Below, one piece after another: positions 9,046 to 20,800 of a stretch of 62,769 nt of DNA. The first letter of the stretch is position 1; every line of letters starts with the position of its first letter. The DNA is from Chlamydiales bacterium (GTDB lineage: Bacteria; Chlamydiota; Chlamydiia; Chlamydiales; JARBTQ01), in the NCBI GenBank assembly GCA_029240075.1, contig JARBTQ010000012.1, positions 1-62,769 on the forward strand. Direction: 5' to 3'. The notes beneath the pieces are model-generated. The model made no database searches. It was given only the letters and a program-made list of their open reading frames with translations, and was not told the DNA's origin. Position numbers and translations under genes: made by a program.

Positions 9046-10230
9046 ATGGCTAAAGGTACGTTCGAAAGAAAGAAACCACACGTTAATATTGGAACAATCG
9101 GTCACGTTGACCACGGTAAAACAACTTTAACAGCTGCGATCACTAAAGTTCTTGCTGAAGCAGGAATGGCTGAAGCTCGTTCTTACGATCAAATTGATAA
9201 TACCCCAGAAGAAAAAGCTCGTGGTATTACTATCAACGCGACACACGTAGAATATGAAACTGATAAGCGTCACTATGCACACGTAGACTGCCCAGGACAC
9301 GCTGACTATGTTAAAAACATGATTACTGGTGCTGCTCAAATGGACGGTGCTATTCTTGTGGTTGCTGCAACAGACGGTGCTATGCCTCAAACTCGTGAGC
9401 ACGTTCTACTTGCTCGTCAAGTTGGGGTTCCTGCGATCGTTATATTCCTCAACAAAGTCGACATGATTGATGATGCTGATGCAGAATTGATTGATCTCGT
9501 TGAAATGGAATTAACAGAACTTTTAGAGTCACAAGGGTATAAGAATGTTCCTATCGTCCGTGGTTCTGGACTAAAAGCTCTCGAAGGAGATGCTAAGTAC
9601 GTAGAAAGCGTTAGAAATTTAATGAAAGCTGTTGATGAGCATATCCCAACTCCAGCTCGTGAAATCGATAAGCCATTGTTAATGCCTATCGAAGACGTGT
9701 TCTCTATTTCTGGTCGTGGTACTGTTGTTACTGGCCGTGTTGAGCGTGGAATACTCAAGCTTAACGATAAGGTTCAACTCGTTGGATTACGTGATACACG
9801 TGAAACAGTTGCAATCGGTCTCGAAATGTTTAACAAGACATTAGATCGCGCTGAAGCTGGAGAAAACGTTGGAGCTCTCTTACGTGGTATTGGTAAAGAT
9901 GACGTTGAGCGTGGAATGGTGCTAGTGCAACCAGGAACATGTACGCCACACAAGAAGTTTAAAGGTAATGTGTACGTTCTTACAGAAAAAGAAGGTGGAC
10001 GTAAGAAGCCATTCTTTTCTGGATACCGTCCTCAATTCTACTTCCGTACTACAGACGTAACAGGTACATTGAACCTTCCAGAAGGTACAGAGATGGTTAT
10101 GCCTGGTGATACAGTTGAAATTATTGTAGAATTGCTTAAGCCTGTTGCTATGGAAAAAGGTATGCGCTTCGCTATTCGTGAAGGTGGACGTACAATTGGT
10201 GCTGGTACTGTTACAGAAATTCTGGATTAA
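9046..10230 (+). CDS. tuf: Elongation factor Tu
   Basis: GTPase that brings aminoacyl-tRNA to the ribosome. At 394 residues it is the usual length. The GTPase motifs are GHVDHGKT (residues 19-26), DCPGH near 81 and NKVD near 136, with domains 2 and 3 complete to the C-terminal VTEILD. Codon use is more biased (many GTA/GAA/CGT codons) than in the glycan genes, as expected for a highly expressed gene. It lies between tRNA-Thr and tRNA-Trp. Confidence 0.99.
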   Translation: MAKGTFERKKPHVNIGTIGHVDHGKTTLTAAITKVLAEAGMAEARSYDQIDNTPEEKARGITINATHVEYETDKRHYAHVDCPGHADYVKNMITGAAQMDGAILVVAATDGAMPQTREHVLLARQVGVPAIVIFLNKVDMIDDADAELIDLVEMELTELLESQGYKNVPIVRGSGLKALEGDAKYVESVRNLMKAVDEHIPTPAREIDKPLLMPIEDVFSISGRGTVVTGRVERGILKLNDKVQLVGLRDTRETVAIGLEMFNKTLDRAEAGENVGALLRGIGKDDVERGMVLVQPGTCTPHKKFKGNVYVLTEKEGGRKKPFFSGYRPQFYFRTTDVTGTLNLPEGTEMVMPGDTVEIIVELLKPVAMEKGMRFAIREGGRTIGAGTVTEILD

Positions 10231-10291
10231 AAATTCAATCTATTCTATAATGTTTGCAAAATGTCTATTTATGATAGATGTTTTGCAATCC

Positions 10292-10364
10292 GGGTGTGTA
10301 GCTCAGTTGGTAGAGTCGCGGTCTCCAAAGCCGTTGGTCGGGGGTTCGAGTCCCTCCGCACTCG
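10292..10364 (+). tRNA. trnW: tRNA-Trp (anticodon CCA)
   Basis: A 73-base cloverleaf: acceptor GGGTGTG pairs with CGCACTC (two wobble pairs), anticodon loop CTCCAAA (anticodon CCA), T arm GGGGG TTCGAGT CCCTC, and discriminator G. CCA is not encoded. It lies between tuf and secE, the chlamydial arrangement, 61 bp after the tuf stop. Confidence 0.95.
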
Positions 10365-10416
10365 TTTTTTAATATAATCAATTTATCTTAGTATATACTG
10401 CAATCGAGCAACACTC

Positions 10417-10668
10417 ATGTCTGTTGAATCCTCTAAAGCTTCAAATTATGTGGTCCAATTCAAATCAAAGAAGCTTTTACGATTTTTTGGTGAAACCAAA
10501 GAAGAAATAAAAAAAATTCATTGGACAACAGCTGCTGAATTACAAGTTTATACAAAGGTTATTGTAATAGCAGCTTTTGCATTAGGGATGGTCATTTATT
10601 TAAATGATCTTATCGTTGGAGCTGTATTATATGTTATTCACTCCCTAATCAATGCTGTAATGGGATAG
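10417..10668 (+). CDS. secE: Preprotein translocase subunit SecE
   Basis: Small essential subunit of the SecYEG channel in the inner membrane. The 83-residue protein has the family pattern: a basic amphipathic segment (FFGETKEEIKKIHW, residues 24-37) followed by one membrane helix (about residues 49-76). This is the short, single-helix form of SecE usual outside enterobacteria. It is followed after 8 bp by nusG. Confidence 0.93.
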   Translation: MSVESSKASNYVVQFKSKKLLRFFGETKEEIKKIHWTTAAELQVYTKVIVIAAFALGMVIYLNDLIVGAVLYVIHSLINAVMG

Positions 10669-10676
10669 GATCGCTG

Positions 10677-11231
10677 ATGAACCATAAATGGTATGTCGTG
10701 CAGGTATTGTCTACCCACGAGAAAAAAGTAAAAAAGAATTTAGAAGAATACCGCGACACAAAAGGGATGACAGACTTCATTACAGAAATCTTAATTCCAA
10801 CAGAGAATGTGTATGAGGTGAAGCGGGGAGAGCAAAAGATTACTGAAAGGCGCCTATGGCCAGGTTATATTTTGCTCAAAATGGTTCTAAATGATGAAAG
10901 TTGGACTTATGTAAAAAACACAGTAGGGGTCATAGATTTTTTAGGTGGAGATAAACCTACACCTTTAACAGATGATGAAGTTAAAGAAACACTTCATGAC
11001 CTTGAAAGTAAAAAGCAGAAAGTAACTCAAAAACATCAATTTCAAGTTGGTGATAAAGTCAAGATCAATGACGGTGTATTTATGAACTTTGTAGGAACAG
11101 TAACAGATGTATTCCATGATAAGGGAAGACTGAGCGTAACTGTATCTATTTTTGGAAGAGATACGAGAGTAGATGATCTTGAATTCTGGCAAGTGGAGCA
11201 CTATACTGGTGACGCTGCAGGGTCTGAGTAA
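10677..11231 (+). CDS. nusG: Transcription termination/antitermination factor NusG
   Basis: Binds RNA polymerase and links it to Rho or the ribosome. NGN domain begins [17 protein letters not shown]; the RRLWPGYIL segment near residue 60 is the conserved NGN core. The KOW motif is near residue 125 ([19 protein letters not shown]). The 184-residue length is normal. It is tightly spaced after secE and 65 bp before rplK. Confidence 0.96.
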   Translation: MNHKWYVVQVLSTHEKKVKKNLEEYRDTKGMTDFITEILIPTENVYEVKRGEQKITERRLWPGYILLKMVLNDESWTYVKNTVGVIDFLGGDKPTPLTDDEVKETLHDLESKKQKVTQKHQFQVGDKVKINDGVFMNFVGTVTDVFHDKGRLSVTVSIFGRDTRVDDLEFWQVEHYTGDAAGSE

Positions 11232-11296
11232 GCTGTTTTTTAAAAAAGATTAATTTTAAAATAAGTAGAAGTTCCCAGAAAAGTATAAGGAATATC

Positions 11297-11746
11297 ATGG
11301 CAAAAGCAGGGAAAAAAGTTGTAAAAGTCATTAAGTTGCAGATTCCTGCAGGGAAAGCAAACCCAGCACCTCCTATCGGTCCAGCGTTAGGTTCTGCCGG
11401 CGTTAACATTATGGCTTTCTGTAAGGAATTTAATGCGAAAACGCAGCAGATGGCTGGCGATATTTTACCAGTATTGATTACTGTATACGCCGATAAATCA
11501 TTCACGTTCATTACAAAGAAACCTCCGGTTTCTCAACTTATTCTTAAGGCCTTGGGTAAGGACAAAGGATCTGGCGTGCCTAACCGTAATAAGGTTGGAC
11601 AGCTTAATCTAGACCAAGTTCGTAAGATTGCACAAGAAAAAGCCCCAGATTTAAATGCAGGAAGCATAGAAGCTGCAATGCGTTTAGTTATGGGAACAGC
11701 CCGCTCCATGGGGGTTGATATTATTCATACAGCACCAGCCGCATAA
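11297..11746 (+). CDS. rplK: 50S ribosomal protein L11
   Basis: Part of the ribosomal GTPase-associated centre; binds 23S rRNA and the L10-L12 stalk base. The N-terminal domain has [17 protein letters not shown] (about residues 16-32), and the C-terminal RNA-binding domain runs to [10 protein letters not shown]. At 149 residues it is slightly longer than E. coli L11 (142). It is first of the rplKAJL run and 13 bp before rplA. Confidence 0.98.
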   Translation: MAKAGKKVVKVIKLQIPAGKANPAPPIGPALGSAGVNIMAFCKEFNAKTQQMAGDILPVLITVYADKSFTFITKKPPVSQLILKALGKDKGSGVPNRNKVGQLNLDQVRKIAQEKAPDLNAGSIEAAMRLVMGTARSMGVDIIHTAPAA

Positions 11747-11759
11747 GAGATAAATCGTT

Positions 11760-12461
11760 ATGGGTCGTCAAAGTAAACGATTTCGGGAGATGGCAAAATC
11801 AATGGATCTGTCTCGTACATATCCATTGACAGAGGCCGTCGAAATATTAAAAAAATGCCCTCCGGTCAAATTTGACCAGTCAGTTGAGGTGTCATTTAAG
11901 ATGGGAGTTGACCCGCGTAAATCAGATCAGCAATTTCGAGGCACTGTTTCATTACCGAATGGAACAGGTAAAAATGTCGTTATTCTTGTACTAGCAGAAG
12001 GTGACAAGGTTAAAGAGGCTCTCGATGCAGGTGCAGATTATGCAGGTAATGAAGAATACTTCCAAAAGATCAGCTCAGGTTGGCTTGACTTTACAGTCAT
12101 TATAGCTACACCGAGTATGATGGGCAAATTAGCTAAATTAGGTAAGATTTTAGGCCCTAGGGGGTTAATGCCGACGCCTAAAGCAGGTACAGTTACAACA
12201 GATATCGCTAAGACTGTACACGATATGAAACGAGGCGGAAAGGTAGAGTTTAAACTCGATCGAAATGGATTAGTTAATAATCCTGTGGGTAAATTAAGTT
12301 TCCCTACAGAGCACTTAATTGATAACATTAAAGCCTTGATTTCAGCATTATTGCGCGCTAAACCCTCAACGGCAAAAGGATCTTACCTTAAATCCTTGGT
12401 GATCTCAAGTACGATGGGCCCTGGGGTGAAGATAGATCCAAAAGAACTTGTAATCGCTTAG
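11760..12461 (+). CDS. rplA: 50S ribosomal protein L1
   Basis: Binds 23S rRNA at the L1 stalk and in many bacteria represses its own operon. The family signature GKILGPRGLMPTPKAGTV lies near residues 127-144, in a 233-residue protein of normal length. It is followed after 13 bp by rplJ. I did not see a clear L1-binding mimic upstream of rplK. Confidence 0.98.
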   Translation: MGRQSKRFREMAKSMDLSRTYPLTEAVEILKKCPPVKFDQSVEVSFKMGVDPRKSDQQFRGTVSLPNGTGKNVVILVLAEGDKVKEALDAGADYAGNEEYFQKISSGWLDFTVIIATPSMMGKLAKLGKILGPRGLMPTPKAGTVTTDIAKTVHDMKRGGKVEFKLDRNGLVNNPVGKLSFPTEHLIDNIKALISALLRAKPSTAKGSYLKSLVISSTMGPGVKIDPKELVIA

Positions 12462-12474
12462 GGGATCGCACTCA

Positions 12475-12999
12475 ATGAGACAAGAAAAACAACTGTTATT
12501 AGATGAAATCCAGGGATCGTTGGATTCATCACATGCCTTCATCGTAGCTCGATATCAACAATTACAAGCTCAAACGATGTCTGATTTTCGCCGCGCTGTA
12601 GTTAAAAGCGGGGGAAGATTCCAGGTAGTTCGTAAGCGTGTATTTTTGAAAGCTGCTGAAAGCATCGGTGTAACACTTTCGAAAGAAGCATTAGATGGTC
12701 ATATTGGTGTTCTTTATACAACAAAAGATCCAGTTGAGATGACTAAAGCTGTTTTCGATTTTTCTAAAGAAAACGCCGATGCAGTTCAAGTGTTAGCAGG
12801 CCATTTTGATGGTAAGCTTTACAATGCAAGTGATGTAGAGAAATTGTCCAAGCTACCAGGAATAAACGAGATGCGTGCACAATTCCTTGGCTTGCTCGAA
12901 GCTCCAATGGCTCAAACTTTGGGTGTTATGGATGCTTTACTTACCAGCGTGTTACACTGCTTGGAAAACAAATGTCAAAAAGAATCGGAACAACAATAG
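12475..12999 (+). CDS. rplJ: 50S ribosomal protein L10
   Basis: Base of the L7/L12 stalk. The protein starts RQEKQLLLDEIQGSL and has the conserved basic YQQLQAQTMSDFRR and VVRKRVF segments, then a C-terminal helix that holds L12 dimers. The length of 174 residues fits. It is 61 bp ahead of rplL. Confidence 0.95.
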   Translation: MRQEKQLLLDEIQGSLDSSHAFIVARYQQLQAQTMSDFRRAVVKSGGRFQVVRKRVFLKAAESIGVTLSKEALDGHIGVLYTTKDPVEMTKAVFDFSKENADAVQVLAGHFDGKLYNASDVEKLSKLPGINEMRAQFLGLLEAPMAQTLGVMDALLTSVLHCLENKCQKESEQQ

Positions 13000-13060
13000 T
13001 AAAGTTGTTTGATTATAAGCTATTTAAAGAAAGATTAGATAATTTCATAGAGGCAATATC

Positions 13061-13456
13061 GTGAATAAAGAAGCTCTAGTTGAGGAACTCAGTAAATTAA
13101 CTGTATTAGAAATGTCCGAATTGAAAACAGCTCTTGAAGAAAAATGGGGCGTTAAGGCTGCTGCTGCCGTTGCTATGGCTGCTGCTCCTGCTGCTGGTGC
13201 TGCAGCTCCAGCTATAGAAGAGTCTACAGATTTCCAAGTTATCTTAAGCGGTTGCGCAGATGACAAGAAAATCGGTGTAATCAAAGCAATTCGTGAGATC
13301 ACAGGACTTGGCTTAAAAGAAGCTAAGGACTTAGTTGAAGAAGCTGCAAAAGGAACTGCAAAAGTTGTTAAAGAATCTGCTCCTAAAGATGAAGCTAACA
13401 AGCTTTCTAAGCAGTTACAAGACGCAGGCGCTAAAGTTACTCTTAAAGGACTTTAA
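13061..13456 (+). CDS. rplL: 50S ribosomal protein L7/L12
   Basis: Flexible stalk protein that recruits translational GTPases. The N-terminal dimerisation part ends near residue 35, followed by an Ala/Pro-rich hinge (residues 37-50) and the C-terminal domain with [19 protein letters not shown]. It starts at GTG 13061 after AGAGGCAATATC; no ATG fits the family N terminus. The 131 residues are slightly longer than in E. coli because of the hinge. A strong terminator follows. Confidence 0.97.
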   Translation: MNKEALVEELSKLTVLEMSELKTALEEKWGVKAAAAVAMAAAPAAGAAAPAIEESTDFQVILSGCADDKKIGVIKAIREITGLGLKEAKDLVEEAAKGTAKVVKESAPKDEANKLSKQLQDAGAKVTLKGL

Positions 13457-13481
13457 TCCTAGCATCCTTCTTAAGTAAATA

Positions 13482-13526
13482 AAGAACAAGGGGAGAAGTT
13501 ATTTCATATCCCTTGTTCTTTTTTTT
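13482..13526 (+). terminator. Rho-independent terminator between rplL and rpoB
   Basis: An 11-bp perfect stem AAGAACAAGGG / CCCTTGTTCTT followed by six more T residues. It probably lowers read-through from the ribosomal genes into rpoBC, so rpoB is expected to have an additional promoter downstream of it. Confidence 0.92.
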
Positions 13527-13556
13527 GCATCTAAATGCCCAAAAGAGGTAAATATC

Positions 13557-13628
13557 ATGAAACCAAATTTTTTACCTTTAACTTCTGAAAGCATTAGTTT
13601 TCAAGCTGTACCGGACACTATTTATTAA
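13557..13628 (+). CDS. Possible 23-residue small protein between rplL and rpoB
   Basis: An ATG frame of 23 codons (MKPNFLPLTSESISFQAVPD, then TIY) is preceded by AGAGG eight bases upstream, a better ribosome site than many real genes here. It lies after the rplL terminator, so it would need its own promoter or read-through. No family is recognised. It could equally be chance or a leader peptide. The remaining sequence to 13899 shows no other gene and must hold any rpoB promoter, which I could not place. Confidence 0.25.
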   Translation: MKPNFLPLTSESISFQAVPDTIY

Positions 13629-13899
13629 AAAAGTGATATTTTGTTGACTGTATATTGTCTTTATTACAGAATTCCTATAACATCTTCTCATCAATAGACA
13701 AAAATTTATTTATTACCTAGTTGTGAAAAAGCGATGCTTGTTATTGCAGTTTGTGTAAGGTCTTGGTTAACCAGTAACTTATGGATTAAGCAAGTAAAAG
13801 GGAAATATTAAATAATACCCTACAGCACTTTAAAACTGCCATTAAAGCTATCGTAGACACTTTAGTTTCATTTAAAAATTATTTAGGGAGCATCTTCTC

Positions 13900-16800
13900 A
13901 TGTTAAAAAAACCGCCGCATCGGGTGAGTTTCATCGAGAAGGAAGAGATTATTGATCTTCCAAACCTCATCGAAGTTCAGATTAAATCTTATAATCAATT
14001 CCTCCAAGTGGATAAGTTACCTCATGAACGAGAAATAATTGGTTTGCAAGAGGTTTTTCACGAGGTTTTCCCTATCAAGTCGTACGATGAAAAAACAATT
14101 ATTGAGTTTTTATCTTACAATCTTGGTGTGCCCAAATATACTGCAGACGAATGTATGCGTCGAGGAATTACTTTTAGTGTCACATTGAAAGTAAGATTCC
14201 GTTTGACTGACGAAACGGGGATCAAGGAAGAAGAAGTCTATATGGGATCTATTCCTATCATGACTGAAAAGGGAACTTTTATCATTAACGGAGCTGAGCG
14301 TGTTATCGTATCGCAATTACACCGTTCCCCTGGTATCTCATTTGAACAAGAAAAACATGGTAAAGGGATAACTTTATACTCCTTTAAAATTATTCCTTAT
14401 AGAGGAAGTTGGTTAGAAGCAGTCCTAGATCCAAACGGCTTAATTTATATCTATTTTGATCGCAAAAAACGCCGCCGTAAGATACTAGCAACTTCTTTCA
14501 TACGTACGTTAGGTTATTCAACAGATGCTGACATTTTAGAAGAGTTCTTTAGCACACGCAAGATCAAAATTAAATCGGAAAAAGACTTCGTAAAATTAGT
14601 CGGAAAAATCTTAGCTGAAGACATTGTTGATGAGCAGACTGGAATCATTTATGGAAAAGCCTCAGAAAAGCTTACAACAGCGATGTTAAAGCGTATGCTA
14701 GATGCTGGTATTTCTGTAGTTCGTATCGCTGAAGATGCAGATGAAAATAGCCCGATCATAAAAATGCTGCTAAAAGATACTACTGATTCTTATGAAACAG
14801 CGTTAAAAGAATTTTATCGTAAATTAAGACCTGGTGAACCTGCAACTCTTTCAAATGCACGTTCTGCAATGATGCGTTTATTCTTTGATCCAAAGCGATA
14901 TAATTTAGGAAAAGTAGGACGCTATAAGCTAGCACGTAAACTTGGTATCGAGTTAACAGAGGAAGAGCTAAGCAATCTAACTCTTAAGAAAGAGGATATT
15001 GTTTCTGCTGTTAAATATTTAATACGATTGCAAGTGGGCGATGAATCTGTTCACATTGATGATATTGATCATTTAGGAAACCGTCGCGTAAGATCTGTAG
15101 GTGAACTTATTCAGAATCAGTGCCGTGTTGGTTTAGCTCGAATGGAAAAAATTATCAAAGAGCGTATGAACCTTTTTGATTTTACATCAGATACTTTAAC
15201 GCCAAGTAAGATTATCTCTGCTAAGGGACTTGCTGGGGTATTAAAAGATTTTTTTGGTCGTTCTCAATTGTCACAATTCATGGATCAAACCAATCCTATT
15301 GCTGAATTGACGCATAAACGCCGTCTTTCTTCCTTAGGGCCCGGTGGATTGAATCGTGATCGTGCTGGTTTTGAAGTTAGAGACGTTCACCCTAGCCACT
15401 ATGGAAGAGTTTGCCCTATTGAAACACCAGAAGGTCCAAACATTGGTTTGATTACTTCTCTCTCATCTTTTGCTAAAATTAATGAGTTTGGTTTCATTGA
15501 GACACCCTACCGTATTGTGCGTGATGGTATAGTCACAGATGAAATTGAATACATGACTGCTGACAGAGAAGAAGAGTGTATAATAGCTCAGGCATCGGTG
15601 ACGTTAGATGAAAATCGTATGTTTGCTGAAGAGCGTTGCTTAGCTCGTTACCGAGGAGATTCTATTGAGATAGAAACTGCACGCGTGACACATATGGACG
15701 TTTCTCCTAAGCAATTAGTTTCGATTGTAACAGGTCTCATCCCATTTTTGGAGCACGATGACGCTAACCGCGCATTGATGGGTTCAAACATGCAACGTCA
15801 AGCTGTACCTTTATTGAAAGCGGAAGCCCCTGTCGTTGGTACTGGAATTGAAGCCCGAGCTGCAAAAGATTCTGGTGCTGTGGTAATTGCGCAAGAGGAT
15901 GGAATTATTGAATATGTCGACGGCTTTAAAATTGTTATTTCACCAAGAGATAACCGTTTAGAGCACAAAACTTATTACTTGAAAAAGTTCTTAAGATCAA
16001 ATTCTGGAAGCTGTATTAACCAACGCCCTCTCTGTGAAGTGGGTGACGAAGTTAAGGCAGGCGATGTTATTGCTGATGGCCCTGCTACAGACCGCGGAGA
16101 AATAGCTCTAGGTAAAAACGTGCTCGTTGCATTTATGCCTTGGTGCGGCTACAACTACGAAGATGCTATCATTATTTCTGAAAAACTATTACGAGAGGAT
16201 ACTTTTACTTCTATCCATATTGAAGAGTTTGAAGTTACCGCACGTAGTACGAAGCTAGGTAAAGAGGAAATCACAAGAGATATTCCTTATGTATCAGAGG
16301 AAGCTTTAGCGAACTTAGGTGAGGATGGTATCATACGTATAGGGGCTGAAGTTGAACCTAGCGATATTTTAGTAGGTAAGATTACACCTAAATCAGAAAC
16401 AGAATTGGCTCCAGAGGAACGCTTATTAAGAGCTATTTTTGGAGAAAAAGCTGCTGATGTTAAAGATGCTTCTCTGACTGTACCTCCAGGGACTGAAGGT
16501 GTGGTTATGGACGTTAAGGTATTCAGCCGACGTGACCGCTTATCTAAGACAGATGATGAGCTTGTAGAAGAAGCCACCCGTATTAAAGATTTGCAACAGG
16601 ATTATAGGAACAAATTATCAGAGCTTCATATTGAAAGACACGAACGCTTAGGAGCATTGCTCTTAAACGAAGTCGCTCCTGGAACAATTGTCCACCGTAA
16701 GACCGCAGAAGTAATTGTTGAAGAAGGGACTGTTGTTACACAAGATATTATCGAAGCTTTAGAAGCTGAAGCTATCGAAGATTTGCTTATGCCTGAAGAT

Positions 16801-17670
16801 GATATCTACAATGCAATGAGACAAATATTCCGCGATTATGAAGTAGGACTACAAACTTTACAAGTGCAACAAGAAACAGAAGTTGAATATATGCGCAAAG
16901 GGGATATTGAATTAGATCCTGGCGTTATTCGACAAGTTAAAGTGTATGTTGCAACTAAACGTAAGTTACAAGTCGGGGATAAGATGGCGGGACGCCACGG
17001 GAACAAAGGGGTTGTTTCTCAAATTGTACCTGAAGCTGATATGCCACACCTTGCAAATGGGAAAACCATAGAGATCATTTTAAATCCTCTAGGGGTGCCT
17101 TCCCGTATGAACATTGGGCAGTTATTAGAGACTCACTTAGGATTAGCTGCTAGATTATCAGGAATCTATGTTAAGAGCCCTGTATTTGAAGGCTTCCCTG
17201 AAGATCGTATCTGGGATATGATGAAGAGTGTCGGCTTCCCTGAAGAGGGTAAAGTTACTCTGTTTGATGGACGTACAGGAGAGCGTTTTGATAACCCTGT
17301 AGCTATTGGATATATCTATATGCTGAAACTAGGGCACTTAGTTGCCGATAAGATTCACGCTCGCTCTATTGGACCTTATTCCCTTGTAACTCAACAACCA
17401 CTTGGAGGTAAAGCTCAAATGGGAGGACAACGTTTTGGGGAGATGGAAGTGTGGGCGTTAGAAGCTTATGGGGCAGCGTACCTCTTGCAGGAAATGCTAA
17501 CAGTAAAATCTGATGATGTGGCTGGACGTACAAGAATTTATGAATCTATAGTAAAAGGTGAAAATATCTTGAATTCAGGAACACCGGAGTCCTTTAACGT
17601 ATTGATCAAAGAACTACAAGGTTTAGGATTAGACGTACGTACGAAATCAGTTATTGGTGAAGAAGCCTAA
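13900..17670 (+). CDS. rpoB: RNA polymerase beta subunit
   Basis: Catalytic subunit of RNA polymerase. At 1256 residues it is the chlamydial length. The rifampicin region [20 protein letters not shown] near residue 460 is intact and wild-type in pattern. [15 protein letters not shown] near residue 1028 and the C-terminal [16 protein letters not shown] are the conserved beta motifs. It is separated from rpoC by a 191-bp spacer with two stable hairpins. Confidence 0.99.
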   Translation: MLKKPPHRVSFIEKEEIIDLPNLIEVQIKSYNQFLQVDKLPHEREIIGLQEVFHEVFPIKSYDEKTIIEFLSYNLGVPKYTADECMRRGITFSVTLKVRFRLTDETGIKEEEVYMGSIPIMTEKGTFIINGAERVIVSQLHRSPGISFEQEKHGKGITLYSFKIIPYRGSWLEAVLDPNGLIYIYFDRKKRRRKILATSFIRTLGYSTDADILEEFFSTRKIKIKSEKDFVKLVGKILAEDIVDEQTGIIYGKASEKLTTAMLKRMLDAGISVVRIAEDADENSPIIKMLLKDTTDSYETALKEFYRKLRPGEPATLSNARSAMMRLFFDPKRYNLGKVGRYKLARKLGIELTEEELSNLTLKKEDIVSAVKYLIRLQVGDESVHIDDIDHLGNRRVRSVGELIQNQCRVGLARMEKIIKERMNLFDFTSDTLTPSKIISAKGLAGVLKDFFGRSQLSQFMDQTNPIAELTHKRRLSSLGPGGLNRDRAGFEVRDVHPSHYGRVCPIETPEGPNIGLITSLSSFAKINEFGFIETPYRIVRDGIVTDEIEYMTADREEECIIAQASVTLDENRMFAEERCLARYRGDSIEIETARVTHMDVSPKQLVSIVTGLIPFLEHDDANRALMGSNMQRQAVPLLKAEAPVVGTGIEARAAKDSGAVVIAQEDGIIEYVDGFKIVISPRDNRLEHKTYYLKKFLRSNSGSCINQRPLCEVGDEVKAGDVIADGPATDRGEIALGKNVLVAFMPWCGYNYEDAIIISEKLLREDTFTSIHIEEFEVTARSTKLGKEEITRDIPYVSEEALANLGEDGIIRIGAEVEPSDILVGKITPKSETELAPEERLLRAIFGEKAADVKDASLTVPPGTEGVVMDVKVFSRRDRLSKTDDELVEEATRIKDLQQDYRNKLSELHIERHERLGALLLNEVAPGTIVHRKTAEVIVEEGTVVTQDIIEALEAEAIEDLLMPEDDIYNAMRQIFRDYEVGLQTLQVQQETEVEYMRKGDIELDPGVIRQVKVYVATKRKLQVGDKMAGRHGNKGVVSQIVPEADMPHLANGKTIEIILNPLGVPSRMNIGQLLETHLGLAARLSGIYVKSPVFEGFPEDRIWDMMKSVGFPEEGKVTLFDGRTGERFDNPVAIGYIYMLKLGHLVADKIHARSIGPYSLVTQQPLGGKAQMGGQRFGEMEVWALEAYGAAYLLQEMLTVKSDDVAGRTRIYESIVKGENILNSGTPESFNVLIKELQGLGLDVRTKSVIGEEA

Positions 17671-17682
17671 TCATACAGCTAC

Positions 17683-17720
17683 AGCTAGTCTCGAGCTATA
17701 TTTAAGCTAAGAGACTAGCT
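17683..17720 (+). other. Long hairpin in the rpoB-rpoC spacer
   Basis: A perfect 10-bp stem AGCTAGTCTC / GAGACTAGCT extended by an inner AGCT/AGCT pair. No T-run follows, so it is not a terminator. Its position suggests an mRNA processing (RNase III-like) or stability element between rpoB and rpoC. Confidence 0.5.
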
Positions 17721-17793
17721 AGCTTGCAAAGATAATGTCAGATGCAAAAGCATCAATCTAATATTACGGCCTATAATAAGGCAACGTTGTTTC

Positions 17794-17813
17794 TCACCTT
17801 TGTAGAAAGGTGA
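17794..17813 (+). other. Second hairpin upstream of rpoC
   Basis: A perfect 8-bp stem TCACCTTT / AAAGGTGA closed by a GTAG tetraloop, 48 bases before the rpoC start codon. No T-run follows. It may act with the larger hairpin in mRNA processing or in setting rpoC expression. Confidence 0.45.
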
Positions 17814-17861
17814 AGTCCTAATAAGGGATAGGGCAAGATATAATTTTTTAGGAGACCTTGA

Positions 17862-20800
17862 ATGGATCAAAACGAAGACAAAAAGGATTTCGATAAGTTA
17901 ACCATAGGGATTGCTTCCGATTCAGCAATCTTAGATTGGTCTCATGGCGAAATAAAAAAACCAGAGACTATTAATTATCGTACTTTCAAGCCAGAGAAAG
18001 GGGGGCTTTTCTGCGAAAAAATTTTTGGCCCTACTAAAGATTGGGAATGTGCTTGCGGTAAATATAAAAAGATTAAACATAAGGGAATTGTCTGCGATCG
18101 TTGCGGTGTTGAAGTTACTTTATCTAAAGTAAGACGTCAGCGTATGGCACATATTGAATTGGCAGTTCCTGTAGTTCATATTTGGTTCTTCAAAACAATG
18201 CCCTCTCGCATAGGAAATATCTTAGGTATTTCTTCAAGTGATCTTGAGCGCATTATATACTATGAAGATTATATTGTTATAGATCCAGGTACAACGACTT
18301 TAGAGAAAAAACAGCTATTGAATGATACAGAGTACCGTGAAGCTCAAGAACGCTGGGGAAAAGATGCTTTTATAGCCAAAATGGGTGGTGAAGCTATCTT
18401 TGATCTTCTGAAAACAGAAGATTTACACATGTTATTAGCAGATCTCAAAGAAAAGCTACGCAAAATCAAATCAATACAAGCACGTATGAAGCTAGCTCGT
18501 CGTTTGAAGATTGTAGACGGCTTTATATCATCTCCTAATAAGCCTGAGTGGATGGTTATGTCTGCGGTCCCTGTGATCCCACCAGACTTACGCCCACTTG
18601 TGCCTCTTGATGGTGGCCGTTTTGCAACATCAGATTTAAACGATCTATATAGACGCGTAATTAACAGAAATAACCGCTTGAAAGCTATCTTAAAGCTTAA
18701 AACACCAGAAGTTATTGTTCGCAACGAAAAGAGAATGCTTCAAGAAGCTGTAGATGCTCTTTTTGATAATGGTCGTCATGGACACCCTGTTATGGGCGCA
18801 GGTAATAGGCCTCTGAAATCATTGTCTGAAATGTTAAAAGGTAAGCAAGGTCGTTTCCGTCAAAACTTACTTGGTAAGAGGGTTGACTATTCGGGTCGTT
18901 CTGTTATTGTCGTTGGACCGGAACTTAAGTTTAGCCAATGTGGATTACCGAAGCAAATGGCGTTGGAATTATTCGAGCCTTTCATCGTTAAGCGCTTAAA
19001 AGATTTAGGATATGTCTATACCATCCGTTCAGCTAAGAAGATGATTCAGCGTCAAGCTCCAGAAGTTTGGGACGTCTTAGAGGAAATCATTAAAGGACAC
19101 CCTGTCTTATTGAACCGTGCTCCAACATTGCACCGTTTGAGTATTCAAGCTTTTGAGCCTGTTTTAATTGAAGGTAAAGCAATCCGTGTCCATCCTCTAG
19201 TTTGTACAGCGTTTAACGCTGACTTTGATGGTGACCAAATGGCTGTGCACGTACCTCTATCAGTAGAAGCTCAATTAGAAGCAAAACTTCTTATGATGGC
19301 CCCTGATAACATATTCTTGCCATCTTCAGGTAAGCCAGCTGCTGTACCTACTCAAGATATGACTTTAGGCCTCTACTACTTAATGTATGATCCTATATAC
19401 AATCCGGAAGCTCAAGGTAAAAAAGTAAAAATATTCAGCAATACTCAAGAAGTATTAATTGCAATGAATGCAGCTTTTTCCTATGCCCCATCTAACGGAC
19501 AAGGAGTAACAGATGTAAAATGGGATGGAACTGGTCGTGGCTTACATATTCATGAAAGGATAAAAGTACGCCTTGATGATAGTAGAATCATTGAAACAAC
19601 ACCAGGCCGTGTCATATTCAATACGATAGTACCTAAGCAACTAGGATTCCAGAACTATAATTTACCAAAGAAAAAATTGAGCGAACTTGTGATGGAATGT
19701 TACAAGAAGGTCGGGTTAGAAGCGACTGTTCAGTTTTTAGATAATCTTAAGAATTTAGGCTTTGCTGAGGCGACTAAGGCTGCTGTTTCAATAGGTATCC
19801 AGGACGTTCTTATTCCGGAAGATAAGTATGATATTTTAGATGAAACTTATCAGAAAGTAGATCAAGTTCGTAAACAATACGAAGATGGTATCATCACCGA
19901 TGGTGAGCGTTACGCAAAGACAATCAGTCTTTGGACTGAAATTACAAACGTCCTATCTGATAATTTACTGAAATTGATTAGTCAGGTTAAGAACAATAAG
20001 CTCAACCCGCTATTTATCATGATTGACTCTGGAGCTCGTGGTAATAAATCACAGTTGATGCAGTTAGGGGCTTTACGTGGTCTGATGTCTAAGCCTTCAA
20101 ATGAGATTATTGAATCTCCAATTACGTCCAACTTCCGAGAGGGGTTAACAGTATTGGAATACTTTATCTCAGCTCACGGTGCTAGAAAAGGATTAGCGGA
20201 TACGGCGTTAAAAACAGCTGACTCTGGTTACTTAACACGCCGTCTAGTTGACGTTGCCCAAGATGTATTAATCACAGAGTACGATTGTGAAACTTTAAAC
20301 GGTATAGAAGTTCTAGCAATCAAACAAGGGCAGGAAGAGCTTTTATCACTAAAAGAGCGTATATTTGGTCGTACGGTATGCGATGATATTTATCTACCAG
20401 GTGACAGTACAAAAGTGCTAGCCAATGCTGGTGATGTAGTCACAGCTCCGCAGGCAGCAGCAATTGATGATGCTGGCCTTGAAACGGTAAAAATCAGATC
20501 TGTACTAACTTGTGAAGCTAAGCGTGGAGTCTGTGCTAAGTGTTATGGTATTAACTTAGCTAATGGTCGTTTGATTGGAAAAGGGGAAGCTGTAGGATTC
20601 ATTGCAGCTCAGTCAATTGGTGAACCAGGAACTCAGTTAACTATGCGTACGTTCCACTTAGGGGGTATCGCTTCTGCTATGATAGCCCCAGAGTCAATCG
20701 TTGAGCAAGAAGGTATTGTAATCTATCTAGGCTTACGTACAGTTAAAAATGAAGAAGGGCAATGGGTTACACTTAACAAAAACGGCCTAATTCATATTGT

